Below, in pieces: positions 4,746 through 11,584 of a stretch of DNA of 11,584 nucleotides. This DNA is from an uncultured Bacilli bacterium (lineage in GTDB: Bacteria; Bacillota_I; Bacilli_A; RF39; UBA660), in contig CANRME010000033.1 of NCBI GenBank assembly GCA_947631655.1, positions 1 to 11,584 of the forward strand, in the 5' to 3' direction. Each line of letters begins with the position of its first letter. The first letter of the stretch is position 1. A program made the position numbers and the translations under genes. Below the pieces are notes generated by a model, which searched no databases, was not told where the DNA came from, and saw nothing but the letters and a program-made list of their open reading frames with translations.

Positions 4746-7244
4746 ATGAATTTCTTTAAAAAACTAATCGATTCCGAATATAAAGAATTAGAAAGATTTA
4801 AAAAAATTGCGGATAAAATTGATGCTTTAGATGATGAGTATCAAAAATTAAGCGACGAAGAATTAGCTCATAAAACAGTGGAATTCAAAGAAGCTTTAGA
4901 AAGTGGAAAGACTTTAGATGATATTATCGTACCTGCTTTTGCAACAGTAAGAGAAGCAGCTGATAGGGTGATTCACGAAAAACCTTATTATGTTCAATTA
5001 TTAGGTGGACTTGCGATTCACTATGGTAATATAGCAGAGATGAAAACCGGTGAAGGTAAAACTTTAACCGAAACGATGCCAGCTTATCTTAATGCTTTAA
5101 CCGGTAAAGGGGTACATATTGTAACAGTTAATGAATTCTTAGCCAAACGTGACTCAGAATGGAATGGAAATATTTTTAGATTCCTTGGTTTAACTGTGGG
5201 TCTTAATTTAAGAGAACTATCAAGTAAAGAGAAAAAAGAAGCATATGATTGTGATATTTTATACTCAACTAACAATGAAATAGGATTTGATTACTTACGG
5301 GATAATATGGTCGTAAGAAAAGAAGACAGAGTACAAAGACCACTTAATTTTTGTATTGTCGATGAAGTAGACTCTATCCTTATTGATGAAGCAAGAACTC
5401 CATTAATTATTTCGGGTGGGAAATTTGATTCTAAAAATCTTTATGTTGATGCTGATAGAGCTGTTAAGAGACTTAAAAACGAAGTAGATTATACAATAGA
5501 TGAAAAAACCAAATCAGTCTCTTTAACTGAAGAAGGTAGTAGAGTTGTCGAAGGGATGTTTCATTTAGATAATCTATATGATATTGATAATTCGGCTTTA
5601 GTTCATCATATTAACCAAGCGTTAAAAGCAAACTATGCTTTTCATATCGATGTTGATTATGTAATTGAAGATGGAGCGATTATCATTGTCGACCAATTCA
5701 CTGGGCGTTTAATGCATGGACGGCAATTTAGTGATGGCTTACATCAAGCACTTGAAGCTAAAGAAGGTGTAACTATTAATGAAGAAACTAAGACGATGGC
5801 AACAATAACCTTCCAAAACTTATTTAGAATGTATAATAAGTTATCTGGTATGACTGGTACGGCTAAAACAGAGGAAGAAGAATTTACGAATATTTATAAT
5901 ATGTATGTTATAAGAATACCTACTAATAAACCAGTTATAAGAGAAGATTTACCGGATTTAGTTTATAGTACAGCGAAAGGTAAATATAAAGCGATTGTTA
6001 ATTTTATTAAAGAAATACATAGTAAAGGTCAACCAATATTATGTGGTACAATTTCGGTGGAAAATAACGAATATTTAAGTAGTTTACTTACGAAAGCGGG
6101 ATTAAAACACGAAGTATTAAATGCTAAGAACCATGAAAGAGAAGCCGAAATCATTGCTAAAGCCGGTGAAAAAGGAGCAATTACGATTGCTACTAACATG
6201 GCTGGTCGTGGTACCGATATTAAACTAGGCGAAGGGGTAGCGGAACTTGGTGGTTTATGTGTAATAGGTACGGAAAGACATGAATCTCGTCGTATTGATA
6301 ACCAATTACGTGGTCGTTCAGGACGTCAAGGAGACCCTGGAATGAGTCAGTTCTTTGTGTCTTTTGAAGATGATTTAATGAGAAGATTTGGTACTGAAAA
6401 AGTTAAGAATATGCTAATCTCTATGGGTATAACAGATGATCAATGTATTAGAAGTAAGATGTTTACCAAATCTATTGAGACAGCCCAAAAAAAAGTAGAA
6501 GGAAATAACTATGATAATCGGAAGAGTTTACTAGATTATGATAACGTTATGAATTCGCAAAGAGAAATTATTTATCAAAGAAGAAATGAAATTCTAGAAA
6601 GTGAAAATATTAACGGACGAATTAAAGAAACTATTATGGACGATATTGATATTTTATGTGATAATCATATTGCTCCAGAGGGTTATTTAACCGAACATGA
6701 TAAGAGTGAAATTGCCGAGTATGTAAATGCAAATTTACTTAAGAAAGATAAAGTTAAGGTAGAAGACTTATTACCAATGAAGGATAAAGAAGTTTCACCA
6801 TTCATTTATAACAAAGTGATAAATGAATATGAAACGAAGATGAAAGATGTTCCAAAAGAAATCTTAGACGAATTTGAAAAAGCGATTTCTTTAAGAGTTA
6901 TAGATACGGCATGGGTAGATCATATTAGTACCATGGAACACTTAAGAGAAGGTATTGGATTACGTGGTTATGGTCAAGTAAATCCATTACAAGCTTATAC
7001 TCAAGAAGGTTTTGAGTTGTTTGAAAAAATGCAAGATGGTATTGATGAAAAGGTAACAACTTTCTTACTTAATGCGGAGATAAGAGAAAATACACGTACC
7101 GAAAGGCAACAAACTTTAAAAGGTCAAGCAAATGATGGTAAGGAAAAAGTAAAACAAACTCCTAAGAAAGCTAATAAGATTGGACGTAACGATCCTTGTC
7201 CATGCGGCAGTGGTAAGAAGTATAAAAACTGTCACGGCAAATAA
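4746..7244 (+). CDS. secA: Preprotein translocase ATPase SecA
   Basis: An 832-residue SecA, full length for Bacilli. It is the cytoplasmic and membrane-associated motor that pushes unfolded preproteins through SecYEG using ATP. Visible in order: Walker A TGEGKT (101-106), the STNNEIGFDYLRDNM stretch, the DEVD Walker B (206-209), the preprotein-crosslinking region, NMAGRGTDIKLG and ERHESRRIDNQLRGRSGRQG of the second nucleotide-binding fold, and the helical scaffold (YDNRKSLLDYDNVMNSQR). In the helical wing region WVDHISTMEHLREGIGLRGY is conserved. The C terminus is a SEC-C zinc motif with C818, C820, C829 and H830 (CPCGSGKKYKNCHG), used for SecB or ribosome and lipid contact. Firmicutes mostly lack SecB, so ribosome or lipid contact is more likely here. 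It has its own promoter, and fic follows after 23 bases. Confidence 0.99.
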   Translation: MNFFKKLIDSEYKELERFKKIADKIDALDDEYQKLSDEELAHKTVEFKEALESGKTLDDIIVPAFATVREAADRVIHEKPYYVQLLGGLAIHYGNIAEMKTGEGKTLTETMPAYLNALTGKGVHIVTVNEFLAKRDSEWNGNIFRFLGLTVGLNLRELSSKEKKEAYDCDILYSTNNEIGFDYLRDNMVVRKEDRVQRPLNFCIVDEVDSILIDEARTPLIISGGKFDSKNLYVDADRAVKRLKNEVDYTIDEKTKSVSLTEEGSRVVEGMFHLDNLYDIDNSALVHHINQALKANYAFHIDVDYVIEDGAIIIVDQFTGRLMHGRQFSDGLHQALEAKEGVTINEETKTMATITFQNLFRMYNKLSGMTGTAKTEEEEFTNIYNMYVIRIPTNKPVIREDLPDLVYSTAKGKYKAIVNFIKEIHSKGQPILCGTISVENNEYLSSLLTKAGLKHEVLNAKNHEREAEIIAKAGEKGAITIATNMAGRGTDIKLGEGVAELGGLCVIGTERHESRRIDNQLRGRSGRQGDPGMSQFFVSFEDDLMRRFGTEKVKNMLISMGITDDQCIRSKMFTKSIETAQKKVEGNNYDNRKSLLDYDNVMNSQREIIYQRRNEILESENINGRIKETIMDDIDILCDNHIAPEGYLTEHDKSEIAEYVNANLLKKDKVKVEDLLPMKDKEVSPFIYNKVINEYETKMKDVPKEILDEFEKAISLRVIDTAWVDHISTMEHLREGIGLRGYGQVNPLQAYTQEGFELFEKMQDGIDEKVTTFLLNAEIRENTRTERQQTLKGQANDGKEKVKQTPKKANKIGRNDPCPCGSGKKYKNCHGK

Positions 7245-7267
7245 ATATCATTTGTTAGAGGTGGAAA

Positions 7268-7879
7268 ATGTTAAAGAATAAACTTGGCCTAGCAAATGAT
7301 ATAGAACTTGCCAAAGAAGAAGAAAAAATTACAAAGATTAAAGCTTTAGAGTTATTTGATAGTAATAAAATTAATGGATTTGAAGTTGGAACTTTTGAAA
7401 GTTTAGCAGAAATTCATAAGTATTTATTTCAGGATATTTATGATTTTGCAGGAAAAGTAAGAACCGAAAATTTAGCTAAAGGAAGTTTTAGATTTGCTTC
7501 AGCAATGTATTTAGAAGAAGTATTGTTAAAGATAGATAATATGCCTCAAAATACTTTTGACGAAATTATAAGAAAATATGTGGAAATGAATATTGCTCAT
7601 CCTTTTCGAGAGGGGAATGGTCGTAGTACACGAATTTGGTTAGATTTAATTTTAAAGAAAGAATTAAATAAAGTAGTAGATTGGGCGCAAATTGATAAAG
7701 AAGAATATTTGTTAGCTATGGAAAGAAGTCCAGTTAAAGATACAGAAATAAATTTATTGATTAAAAATGCTTTAACTGACAAAGTAAATGATAGAGAAGT
7801 TTACATGAAAGGTATTGATGCTAGTTATCAGTATGAAGGATATACTACTTATACTATGGAAGATATTGATACCGAGTAA
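7268..7879 (+). CDS. fic: Fic-domain protein, self-inhibited class III type (predicted AMP transferase)
   Basis: A 203-residue Fic protein. The active-site loop HPFREGNGR (111-119) is complete, with catalytic H111, acidic E115 for magnesium and R119 for the phosphates. The upstream flap region and the AEIHKYLFQDIYDFAGKVR stretch (47-65) are typical. These enzymes transfer AMP, sometimes another nucleotide part, to a hydroxyl side chain of a target protein. Near the C terminus SYQYEG (186-191) fits the inhibitory pattern [S/T]xxxE[G/N], with E190 as the residue that blocks ATP placement. A C-terminal position defines class III Fic proteins such as the Neisseria enzyme, which are held off until released. 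No separate antitoxin gene is adjacent. A good AGAGGTGG ribosome site precedes the ATG. There is no promoter in the 23-base gap, so it is probably co-transcribed with secA. The target is unknown. Confidence 0.92.
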   Translation: MLKNKLGLANDIELAKEEEKITKIKALELFDSNKINGFEVGTFESLAEIHKYLFQDIYDFAGKVRTENLAKGSFRFASAMYLEEVLLKIDNMPQNTFDEIIRKYVEMNIAHPFREGNGRSTRIWLDLILKKELNKVVDWAQIDKEEYLLAMERSPVKDTEINLLIKNALTDKVNDREVYMKGIDASYQYEGYTTYTMEDIDTE

Positions 7880-7934
7880 AAACTGATATATTTAGAGAAA
7901 TAAAAAAAGAAAATTAATATTTAAAAAATTGGTA

Positions 7935-7966
7935 AAGGTGCTAACAATATAATTGTTACACTTTTT
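7935..7966 (+). terminator. Strong terminator ending the secA-fic transcript
   Basis: AAGGTG (7935-7940) pairs with CACTTT (7959-7964), one C is bulged (7941), and TAACAAT (7942-7948) pairs with ATTGTTA (7952-7958) around a 3-base loop. A T run ends at 7966. This is the most stable-looking hairpin terminator of the window. Confidence 0.85.
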
Positions 7967-7998
7967 AAAATGAATTCTTTTATTAAATTTAATACGGG

Positions 7999-8027
7999 TT
8001 GTTTATTTATTGAAATAATAGTATAAT
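7999..8027 (+). promoter_or_regulatory. Promoter of the RhuM remnant
   Basis: A -35 of TTGTTT (7999-8004), 17-base spacer and a perfect -10 TATAAT (8022-8027). Predicted start is near 8034. The promoter looks intact although the gene behind it is broken. Confidence 0.7.
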
Positions 8028-8042
8028 ATATTTGTATATTAC

Positions 8043-8057
8043 TTATAAAATTTATAA
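8043..8057. repeat. Short AT-only palindrome in the RhuM leader
   Basis: Arms TTATAAA (8043-8049) and TTTATAA (8051-8057) around one A, just past the predicted start and before the AGGAGG site. It could be an operator, but it contains no G or C and may be chance in such AT-rich DNA. Confidence 0.3.
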
Positions 8058-8077
8058 AATATTTAGGAGGGTTTAAT

Positions 8078-8356
8078 GTGCAAGATAAATTAATTGGTAA
8101 TGAAAAAAATATTTTATTTTATAATGACGAAGAAGGCAATACTAAAATAGAAGTACTACTTGAAAATGAAGATGTTTGGTTAAAGACTGAAGCTTTAGCT
8201 AATCTTTTTCACGTAAAAAGGCCTTCAATTACTAAGCATATTAATAATATATACAATGATGGTGAACTTGAAGAAAAAAGCACATGTTCTATTTTGGAAC
8301 ATATGGGTAACAATGGTAAGCAAGTATATAATACAAAATATTATAAGTTCCCGTAA
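8078..8356 (+). pseudogene. RhuM-family gene, 3'-truncated remnant
   Basis: Encodes 92 residues that match the N-terminal part of RhuM-family proteins (virulence_RhuM, often on genomic islands and mobile elements). ILFYNDEEGNTKIEVLLENE is followed by VWLKTEALANLFHVKRPSIT and KHINNIYNDGELEE, a helix-turn-helix-like section. In intact relatives a tyrosine pair is followed by NLD and a long second domain. Here the frame leaves the family after NTKYY and stops three residues later, so about two thirds of the gene is missing. The start is GTG 8078, seven bases after AGGAGG (8065-8070). An out-of-frame ATG at 8076 overlaps it and would give only five codons. Promoter and ribosome site look functional, so a short peptide could still be made. 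Its function is unknown. Confidence 0.75.
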
Positions 8357-8363
8357 TATTTGA

Positions 8364-8672
8364 AAGAGAATTGAAGAAAGAGATTGTGGGATATATACGG
8401 GTAAAGATATTGGAGAGTTTTATTATACTGATTTCTGGAATTATTATTCTAAAGTTAAAGTAGATGGATTAGAAACTATAAAAGATTTATTTAAAAGAGT
8501 TAAAGATTTTTTAGAGGAAATAAAGAAAAAATATAAAGGTAAAAATATTCTTTTGGTAACTCATAGAGGAGTGGCAAGAACAGTGTATTTTTACTTTAAT
8601 GAAATCCCAAAGGATGGGATGATACAGAAATATGGTGCAAGTAACTGTAAAATTGCAGAATATAAGATTTAA
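8364..8672 (+). pseudogene. Histidine phosphatase (phosphoglycerate mutase-like) gene, 3' fragment
   Basis: From 8364 to the TAA at 8670-8672 one frame encodes about 102 residues without a usable start. It reads ERDCGIYTGKDIGEFYY and then ILLVTHRGVARTVYFYF, the second half of a histidine phosphatase, including the second conserved His in VTHRG. The N-terminal RHG motif with the catalytic His, roughly the first 70-80 residues, is absent. An in-frame TGA at 8361-8363 closes the frame upstream. It is probably inactive and not translated. The fragment follows the RhuM remnant almost directly, so a deletion or recombination probably joined two unrelated broken genes. Together the two remnants account for the stretch without an intact gene between fic and 8744. 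Confidence 0.75.
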
Positions 8673-8692
8673 TTGGTATGAAATTTATAATA

Positions 8693-8721
8693 TTGAACGA
8701 AGTATTAAAAAATGATATGAT
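8693..8721 (+). promoter_or_regulatory. Promoter of the two small unknown genes
   Basis: A -35 of TTGAAC (8693-8698), 17-base spacer and -10 of TATGAT (8716-8721). Predicted start is near 8728, just upstream of the GAGGT ribosome site. Confidence 0.6.
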
Positions 8722-8743
8722 TAATTAGAAATTGAGGTAAGAT

Positions 8744-9022
8744 ATGATTATGGAAGATATGAATGAAGAATTAAGTGAAAATGTCAAACAATACTATAGT
8801 ATTTTAAGAAGATATAGACATGGGGAATTTGGAGAAGATTATTTAACTTTATATGAAATTTTAGTTAAAGCAAATGATGAAACTTTATTAGAAAGGTTAA
8901 CTAAAGAAGAAGTAGATTATTTAATTGAACATAGTAGTGGTTTTGTGAGATTAATGTTTTCAGATTTAAAAGAAAAAAGATTTGGAGATAATATGACTTT
9001 AAGTTTAAATAAAGAATTTTAA
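8744..9022 (+). CDS. Small protein of unknown function
   Basis: A 92-residue acidic, mostly helical protein that I do not recognise. It has no signal peptide, membrane segment, cysteine cluster or nucleotide motif. Recognisable stretches are QYYSILRRYRHGEFGEDYLT (basic then acidic) and LTKEEVDYLIEHSSGFVRLM, which looks like two short helices. ATG 8744 is chosen because GAGGT (8734-8738) lies five bases upstream; ATG 8750 would also keep the frame. It has its own promoter and is followed after 13 bases by another small gene, so they form a two-gene operon. The pair sits between the remnants and prfB. Base use is like its neighbours and gives no clear sign of recent transfer. Confidence 0.7.
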   Translation: MIMEDMNEELSENVKQYYSILRRYRHGEFGEDYLTLYEILVKANDETLLERLTKEEVDYLIEHSSGFVRLMFSDLKEKRFGDNMTLSLNKEF

Positions 9023-9035
9023 TTTAGGTGATGGT

Positions 9036-9389
9036 ATGAAAATTAGTATAAATGATTTAGCAGAGTATAATCTTTTAGGATATGATAGAGAATTAAGAAA
9101 CTTTATAATAGAATTTATTAATAAATATTATCCATTAAGTAGTGAAGATATGGCTTGTGTTTTAAATGGAAAAGAAACTGCCAAAACAGTGGAGAGAAAG
9201 TATATTCGTAATTTGCTTATGCAAATAAAAGATGATATTATTCAAGCGGAATTAGAAATACGTAAAGTTGATTCAAGTTATAGAAATGATACAATGAATT
9301 TTGAAGTTAAAAAAAGTTTAGAATTTAAAAAACTAATGGTTGAAAGATTAAAAGAAAAATATGATGTTAAAACTAGTAAGAAGCGTTAG
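9036..9389 (+). CDS. Small helical, basic-tailed protein of unknown function
   Basis: A 117-residue protein, not recognised. The N-terminal half (NDLAEYNLLGYDRELRNFI, then YPLSSEDMACVLNGKETAKT) could be a small helical bundle with a helix-turn-helix-like section; this is a visual impression only. The second half, from about residue 55, is strongly charged and helical (LLMQIKDDIIQAELEIRK, FKKLMVERLKEKYDV), suiting a coiled coil, and ends in the basic tail KTSKKR. A nucleic-acid-binding or structural role is possible but unproven. AGGTG (9026-9030) lies five bases before the ATG. The gene shares a promoter with the preceding 92-residue gene and ends in its own terminator, so it is separate from prfB. 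Confidence 0.7.
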   Translation: MKISINDLAEYNLLGYDRELRNFIIEFINKYYPLSSEDMACVLNGKETAKTVERKYIRNLLMQIKDDIIQAELEIRKVDSSYRNDTMNFEVKKSLEFKKLMVERLKEKYDVKTSKKR

Positions 9390-9408
9390 GTCTTAAAAGG
9401 ACTTTTTT
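9388..9408 (+). terminator. Terminator overlapping the stop of the 117-residue gene
   Basis: AGGTC (9388-9392) pairs with GACTT (9400-9404), including one G-T pair, with a 7-base loop and a T run to 9408. Like the hpf terminator it starts within the stop codon. Confidence 0.55.
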
Positions 9409-9425
9409 CTTTGGTTAAAATAAGG

Positions 9426-9431
9426 TATAAT
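9426..9431 (+). promoter_or_regulatory. -10 element upstream of prfB
   Basis: A perfect TATAAT about 24 bases before the prfB ATG. The expected -35 position (9403-9408) holds only T's, shared with the preceding terminator, so the promoter may be weak or need an activator. Confidence 0.4.
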
Positions 9432-9454
9432 AAAAAAGAAAGAACGGATTTATT

Positions 9455-10544
9455 ATGGAATATAAAGAACTTAAAAACAAAATAGATACATTAGAAGCTA
9501 AGTTAAATAATATTAGGAGGTCGCTTTGACTTACCTAATAAAGAAGGAAGAATTAAAGAAATAGAAACTTTAATGAATGAAGAAAACTTTTGGAATGATA
9601 CTTCAAAAGCTTCAATGTTAAATAAAGAATTAACAGCTTTAAAAAAAGAAATAAAAGATACTCAAGAGGTAACTAGTGTTTTAAGTGATTTAAAAGAATA
9701 TTTAGAGTTAGTTAAAGAAGATGAAAAATCTTTAGAAGAAATAGAAAATAATTTAAATGAGTTAAATAGTAAATTAAACGAATTAGAAATTGCTTGTTTT
9801 TTAAATGGACCGTATGATAATTTGAATTGTTTTTTAGAAATCCATCCAGGGGCTGGTGGAACGGAATCTTGTGATTGGGCGAGTATGTTACTTAGAATGT
9901 ATAAAAGATTTTGTGAAAGAGAAGAGTTTAAGTGCGAAGTAATTGATGAACAAAAAGAAGATCCAGCTGGTATTAAAAGTGCAACATTAAAGATTAGTGG
10001 GTTAAATGCTTATGGATATTTAAAAGGTGAGCAAGGCGTTCACAGATTAGTGCGTATTTCCCCTTTTGATTCCAATAAAAGACGTCATACATCATTTGCT
10101 TCTGTTACTATAACTCCAGAGTTTGATAATAAAATAGATATCGAGATTAATGAAAGTGACTTAAAAATAGATGTTTATCATAGTAGTGGAGCGGGAGGAC
10201 AATCCGTAAATACGTCGAATTCCGCGGTTCGAATTACGCATTTACCTTCTAAAATCGTAGTAACTTGTCAAGTTGAAAGAAGTCAGTTAAAAAATAAAGA
10301 AATGGCTTTAAATATGTTAAAATCAAAGTTATATCAAAAGGAACTAGAAAAGCAAAATAAAGAATTAGCGAAAGTAAAAGGTGAGCAAACAAGTATTAAT
10401 TTTGGTAGTCAGATAAGAAGTTATATCTTAGAACCTTATACTTTAGTTAAAGATTATCGCAGTAATTATGAAACTAGTGAAGTAGATAAAGTATTAGATG
10501 GCAATATTAAAGAAATGATGGAATCAATATTAAAAGTAAAATAA
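9455..10544 (+). CDS. prfB: Peptide chain release factor 2, made by programmed +1 frameshift
   Basis: RF2 reads UAA and UGA stops and releases the finished peptide. The complete protein is about 362 residues, encoded by 9455-9526 joined to 9528-10544. Translation begins at ATG 9455 (MEYKELKNKIDTLEAKLNNI), runs 24 codons to an in-frame TGA at 9527-9529, and continues in the +1 frame after slippage at CTT. An annotation starting at ATG 9573 would lose the first 39 residues. Visible features: the N-terminal helical domain; HPGAGGTESCDWASMLLRMY; SPFDSN, holding the SPF tripeptide that reads the stop codon; and SSGAGGQSVN with the GGQ that triggers hydrolysis. GSQIRSYI lies near the C terminus. 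Ser after GGQ replaces the more common His; I regard this as tolerated. The ribosome site before the ATG is weak. The YitT-family gene follows after 14 bases and is probably co-transcribed. Confidence 0.97.
9515..9530 (+). promoter_or_regulatory. prfB autoregulatory +1 frameshift site
   Basis: An internal Shine-Dalgarno AGGAGG (9515-9520), three bases, then CTT TGA C (9524-9530). This is the same arrangement and spacing as the classic E. coli site. When RF2 is scarce the ribosome pauses at UGA and slips from CTT to TTT, then reads GAC; when RF2 is plentiful it terminates. Confidence 0.96.
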
Positions 10545-10558
10545 AAAGGAGTTAAAAA

Positions 10559-11416
10559 ATGAAAAGGTATGGATTATTTATATTTGGTTTAGTATTAGTT
10601 ACTTTTGCTTTTAATATTTTCTTATTACCTAATAACTTTGCAGCGATTGGGACGAGTGGTTTATCTATTATTTTTAATAAGATATATGGATTTGATACGT
10701 CACTATTTGTTTTAATAGCTAATACTATTTTGTTACTTGTGAGTTTATTATTTTTAGGAAAACAAGAAACAGTAAGAAGTATTTTAGGAAGTATTTTATT
10801 TCCGGTATTTATGAGTTTAACAGGGATGATGACCAAATATATTGATACTAGTGATATGGAAATAATTGTAAGTGCGGTTGCGGGCGGATTTTTAAGTGGA
10901 GTTGGATATGGCCTTATTTTTAAAGCTGGTTTTACCACGGGTGGAACCGATATTCTAGACCAAATTGTAACGAAATATTATCAAGTACCTATTGGAACAT
11001 CCATTATTTTAGTAGATGGACTTATTGTTTTGGCCGGTGGTTTTGTCTTTGGTATAGAATCTTTAATATATAGTATAATTATCTTACTTTTAATTAGTAT
11101 CTTTTCCACGAGAAAAAGTTTAGGATTAAATGAAGATAAGGTATTTTATATTATTACGAGTAAAGTTAATGTAGTTAAGAAATACTTATTAGAACACTAT
11201 AATTATGGGGTAACTATATTTGATACTAAAGGTGGTTTTAGTAAAAAAGATAAAAAAGTTATAATGTGCTCTATTAAAACAGAGTATTATTATGAACTTA
11301 AAAATGCGGTGAAAACAATCGATCCTCATGCTTTTGTAGTTATAACGGATTCTTATGATACAGTTTATATTAATAAAGAAAAGAGAAGAAAAAATAAAAG
11401 ATTGCATAGTTCGTGA
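10559..11416 (+). CDS. YitT-family (DUF2179) membrane protein
   Basis: A 285-residue integral membrane protein. About six hydrophobic segments lie in residues 3-185 (roughly 3-21, 46-66, 75-91, 103-125, 148-165, 167-183). The family signature AGFTTGGTDILDQIV sits after the fourth. A soluble C-terminal domain of the DUF2179 type (about 193-275) includes KVFYIITSKVNVVKKYLLEH, GVTIFDTKGGFSKKDKK and DPHAFVVITDSYDTVYINKE. The family's role is unknown; a transporter function is often suggested but I see no proof. AAAAGGAG precedes the ATG by seven bases. It follows prfB as yvjA, of the same family, does in B. subtilis. It ends with TGA, one of the signs that UGA is a stop in this organism. I see no terminator before tilS. 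Confidence 0.9.
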   Translation: MKRYGLFIFGLVLVTFAFNIFLLPNNFAAIGTSGLSIIFNKIYGFDTSLFVLIANTILLLVSLLFLGKQETVRSILGSILFPVFMSLTGMMTKYIDTSDMEIIVSAVAGGFLSGVGYGLIFKAGFTTGGTDILDQIVTKYYQVPIGTSIILVDGLIVLAGGFVFGIESLIYSIIILLLISIFSTRKSLGLNEDKVFYIITSKVNVVKKYLLEHYNYGVTIFDTKGGFSKKDKKVIMCSIKTEYYYELKNAVKTIDPHAFVVITDSYDTVYINKEKRRKNKRLHSS

Positions 11417-11428
11417 TTATGGTATAAA
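11402..11428 (+). promoter_or_regulatory. Possible promoter of tilS
   Basis: A -35 of TTGCAT (11402-11407), a short 15-base spacer and -10 TATAAA (11423-11428) preceded by TGG, an extended -10. It lies over the end of the YitT-family gene. The short spacer makes it uncertain. Confidence 0.45.
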
Positions 11429-11454
11429 ATACTTATTTGAAAAGAGGAAGGCTT

Positions 11455-11584
11455 ATGAAGAAGGAAATAGAATACTTAGAAAGTATTTTAAAAGATAATC
11501 ATAAGATTGTCATAGCTTGTTCAGGGGGTCCTGATTCCATGGCCTTGCTTTTTTTATTGTGTGAGTTAAAAGATAAATATAAAA
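11455..11584 (+). CDS. tilS: tRNA(Ile)-lysidine synthase TilS, 5' part only
   Basis: Only the first 43 codons are in the window. KIVIACSGGPDSMALLFLL contains the PP-loop SGGPDS (23-28) that binds ATP in N-type pyrophosphatases, at the N-terminal position expected for TilS. TilS adds lysine to C34 of the AUA-reading isoleucine tRNA, so that it reads AUA instead of AUG; it is essential in most bacteria. AAGAGGAAGG (11442-11451) precedes the ATG. The rest of the PP-loop family (TtcA/MesJ-like) cannot be fully excluded from so short a piece, but SGGPDSMALL close to the start strongly favours TilS. Confidence 0.85.
   Translation, partial: MKKEIEYLESILKDNHKIVIACSGGPDSMALLFLLCELKDKYK

Noticed and set aside
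5084..5275. Minus-strand reading frame inside secA
   Set aside because: It lies opposite a highly conserved part of secA and shows no family match or ribosome site.
7597..7782. Minus-strand frame inside fic as a possible antitoxin
   Set aside because: It is the complement of the conserved Fic loop; no family features, and the Fic protein carries its own inhibitory motif.
10180..10215. GGQS instead of GGQH in RF2 as a defect
   Set aside because: The catalytic GGQ is intact and the following residue varies among release factors, so I do not treat it as loss of function.
10552..10938. Minus-strand 128-residue frame opposite the YitT-family gene
   Set aside because: It is hydrophobic only because it mirrors membrane segments; the plus-strand protein has clear family signatures.
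11189..11407. Minus-strand 72-residue frame near the end of the YitT-family gene
   Set aside because: Shadow of the conserved C-terminal domain; no ribosome site.

Overview
The window is 11.6 kb of AT-rich DNA, and every gene I can support reads on the + strand. Protein content and gene order point to a low-GC member of the Bacillota, in or near the Bacilli. The main evidence is a SpoIIQ-like sporulation protein, a long-form ribosome hibernation factor, SecA with a C-terminal SEC-C zinc tail, and prfB followed by a YitT-family gene. UGA is used as a stop: prfB keeps its programmed UGA frameshift and the YitT gene ends in TGA. This argues for the standard bacterial code and against a Mycoplasma-type code. 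I cannot name a genus; an uncultured gut-type Bacilli lineage is a reasonable guess.

Left part (1-2794): the 3' end of spoIIQ and its terminator, then a 180-residue protein that looks like a shrunken MreB/Mbl-type actin without the usual phosphate-binding motifs. A two-gene operon follows, encoding a LytTR response regulator and a short AgrC-like histidine kinase. It has a near-consensus promoter and a perfect palindrome just past the predicted transcription start.

Middle part (2795-7244): a structured leader and cold-shock protein gene, then hpf (ribosome hibernation), an unfamiliar gene with an HEVRH zinc-protease-like motif, and secA. Most units here have their own promoter and a short hairpin terminator.

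Right part (7245-11584): a self-inhibited (class III type) Fic gene directly behind secA, a strong terminator, then a decayed stretch. That stretch holds the 5' part of a RhuM-family gene joined to the 3' part of a histidine phosphatase gene. Two small unknown genes follow, then prfB with its frameshift site, a YitT-family membrane protein gene and the 5' end of tilS.

hpf, secA, prfB and a YitT-family gene are also neighbours in Bacillus subtilis (yvyD-secA-prfB-yvjA). Against that backbone this genome carries two additions: the HEVRH gene between hpf and secA, and about 2.2 kb of accessory and decayed DNA between secA and prfB. I see no tRNA, rRNA, CRISPR array, transposase or complete mobile element.
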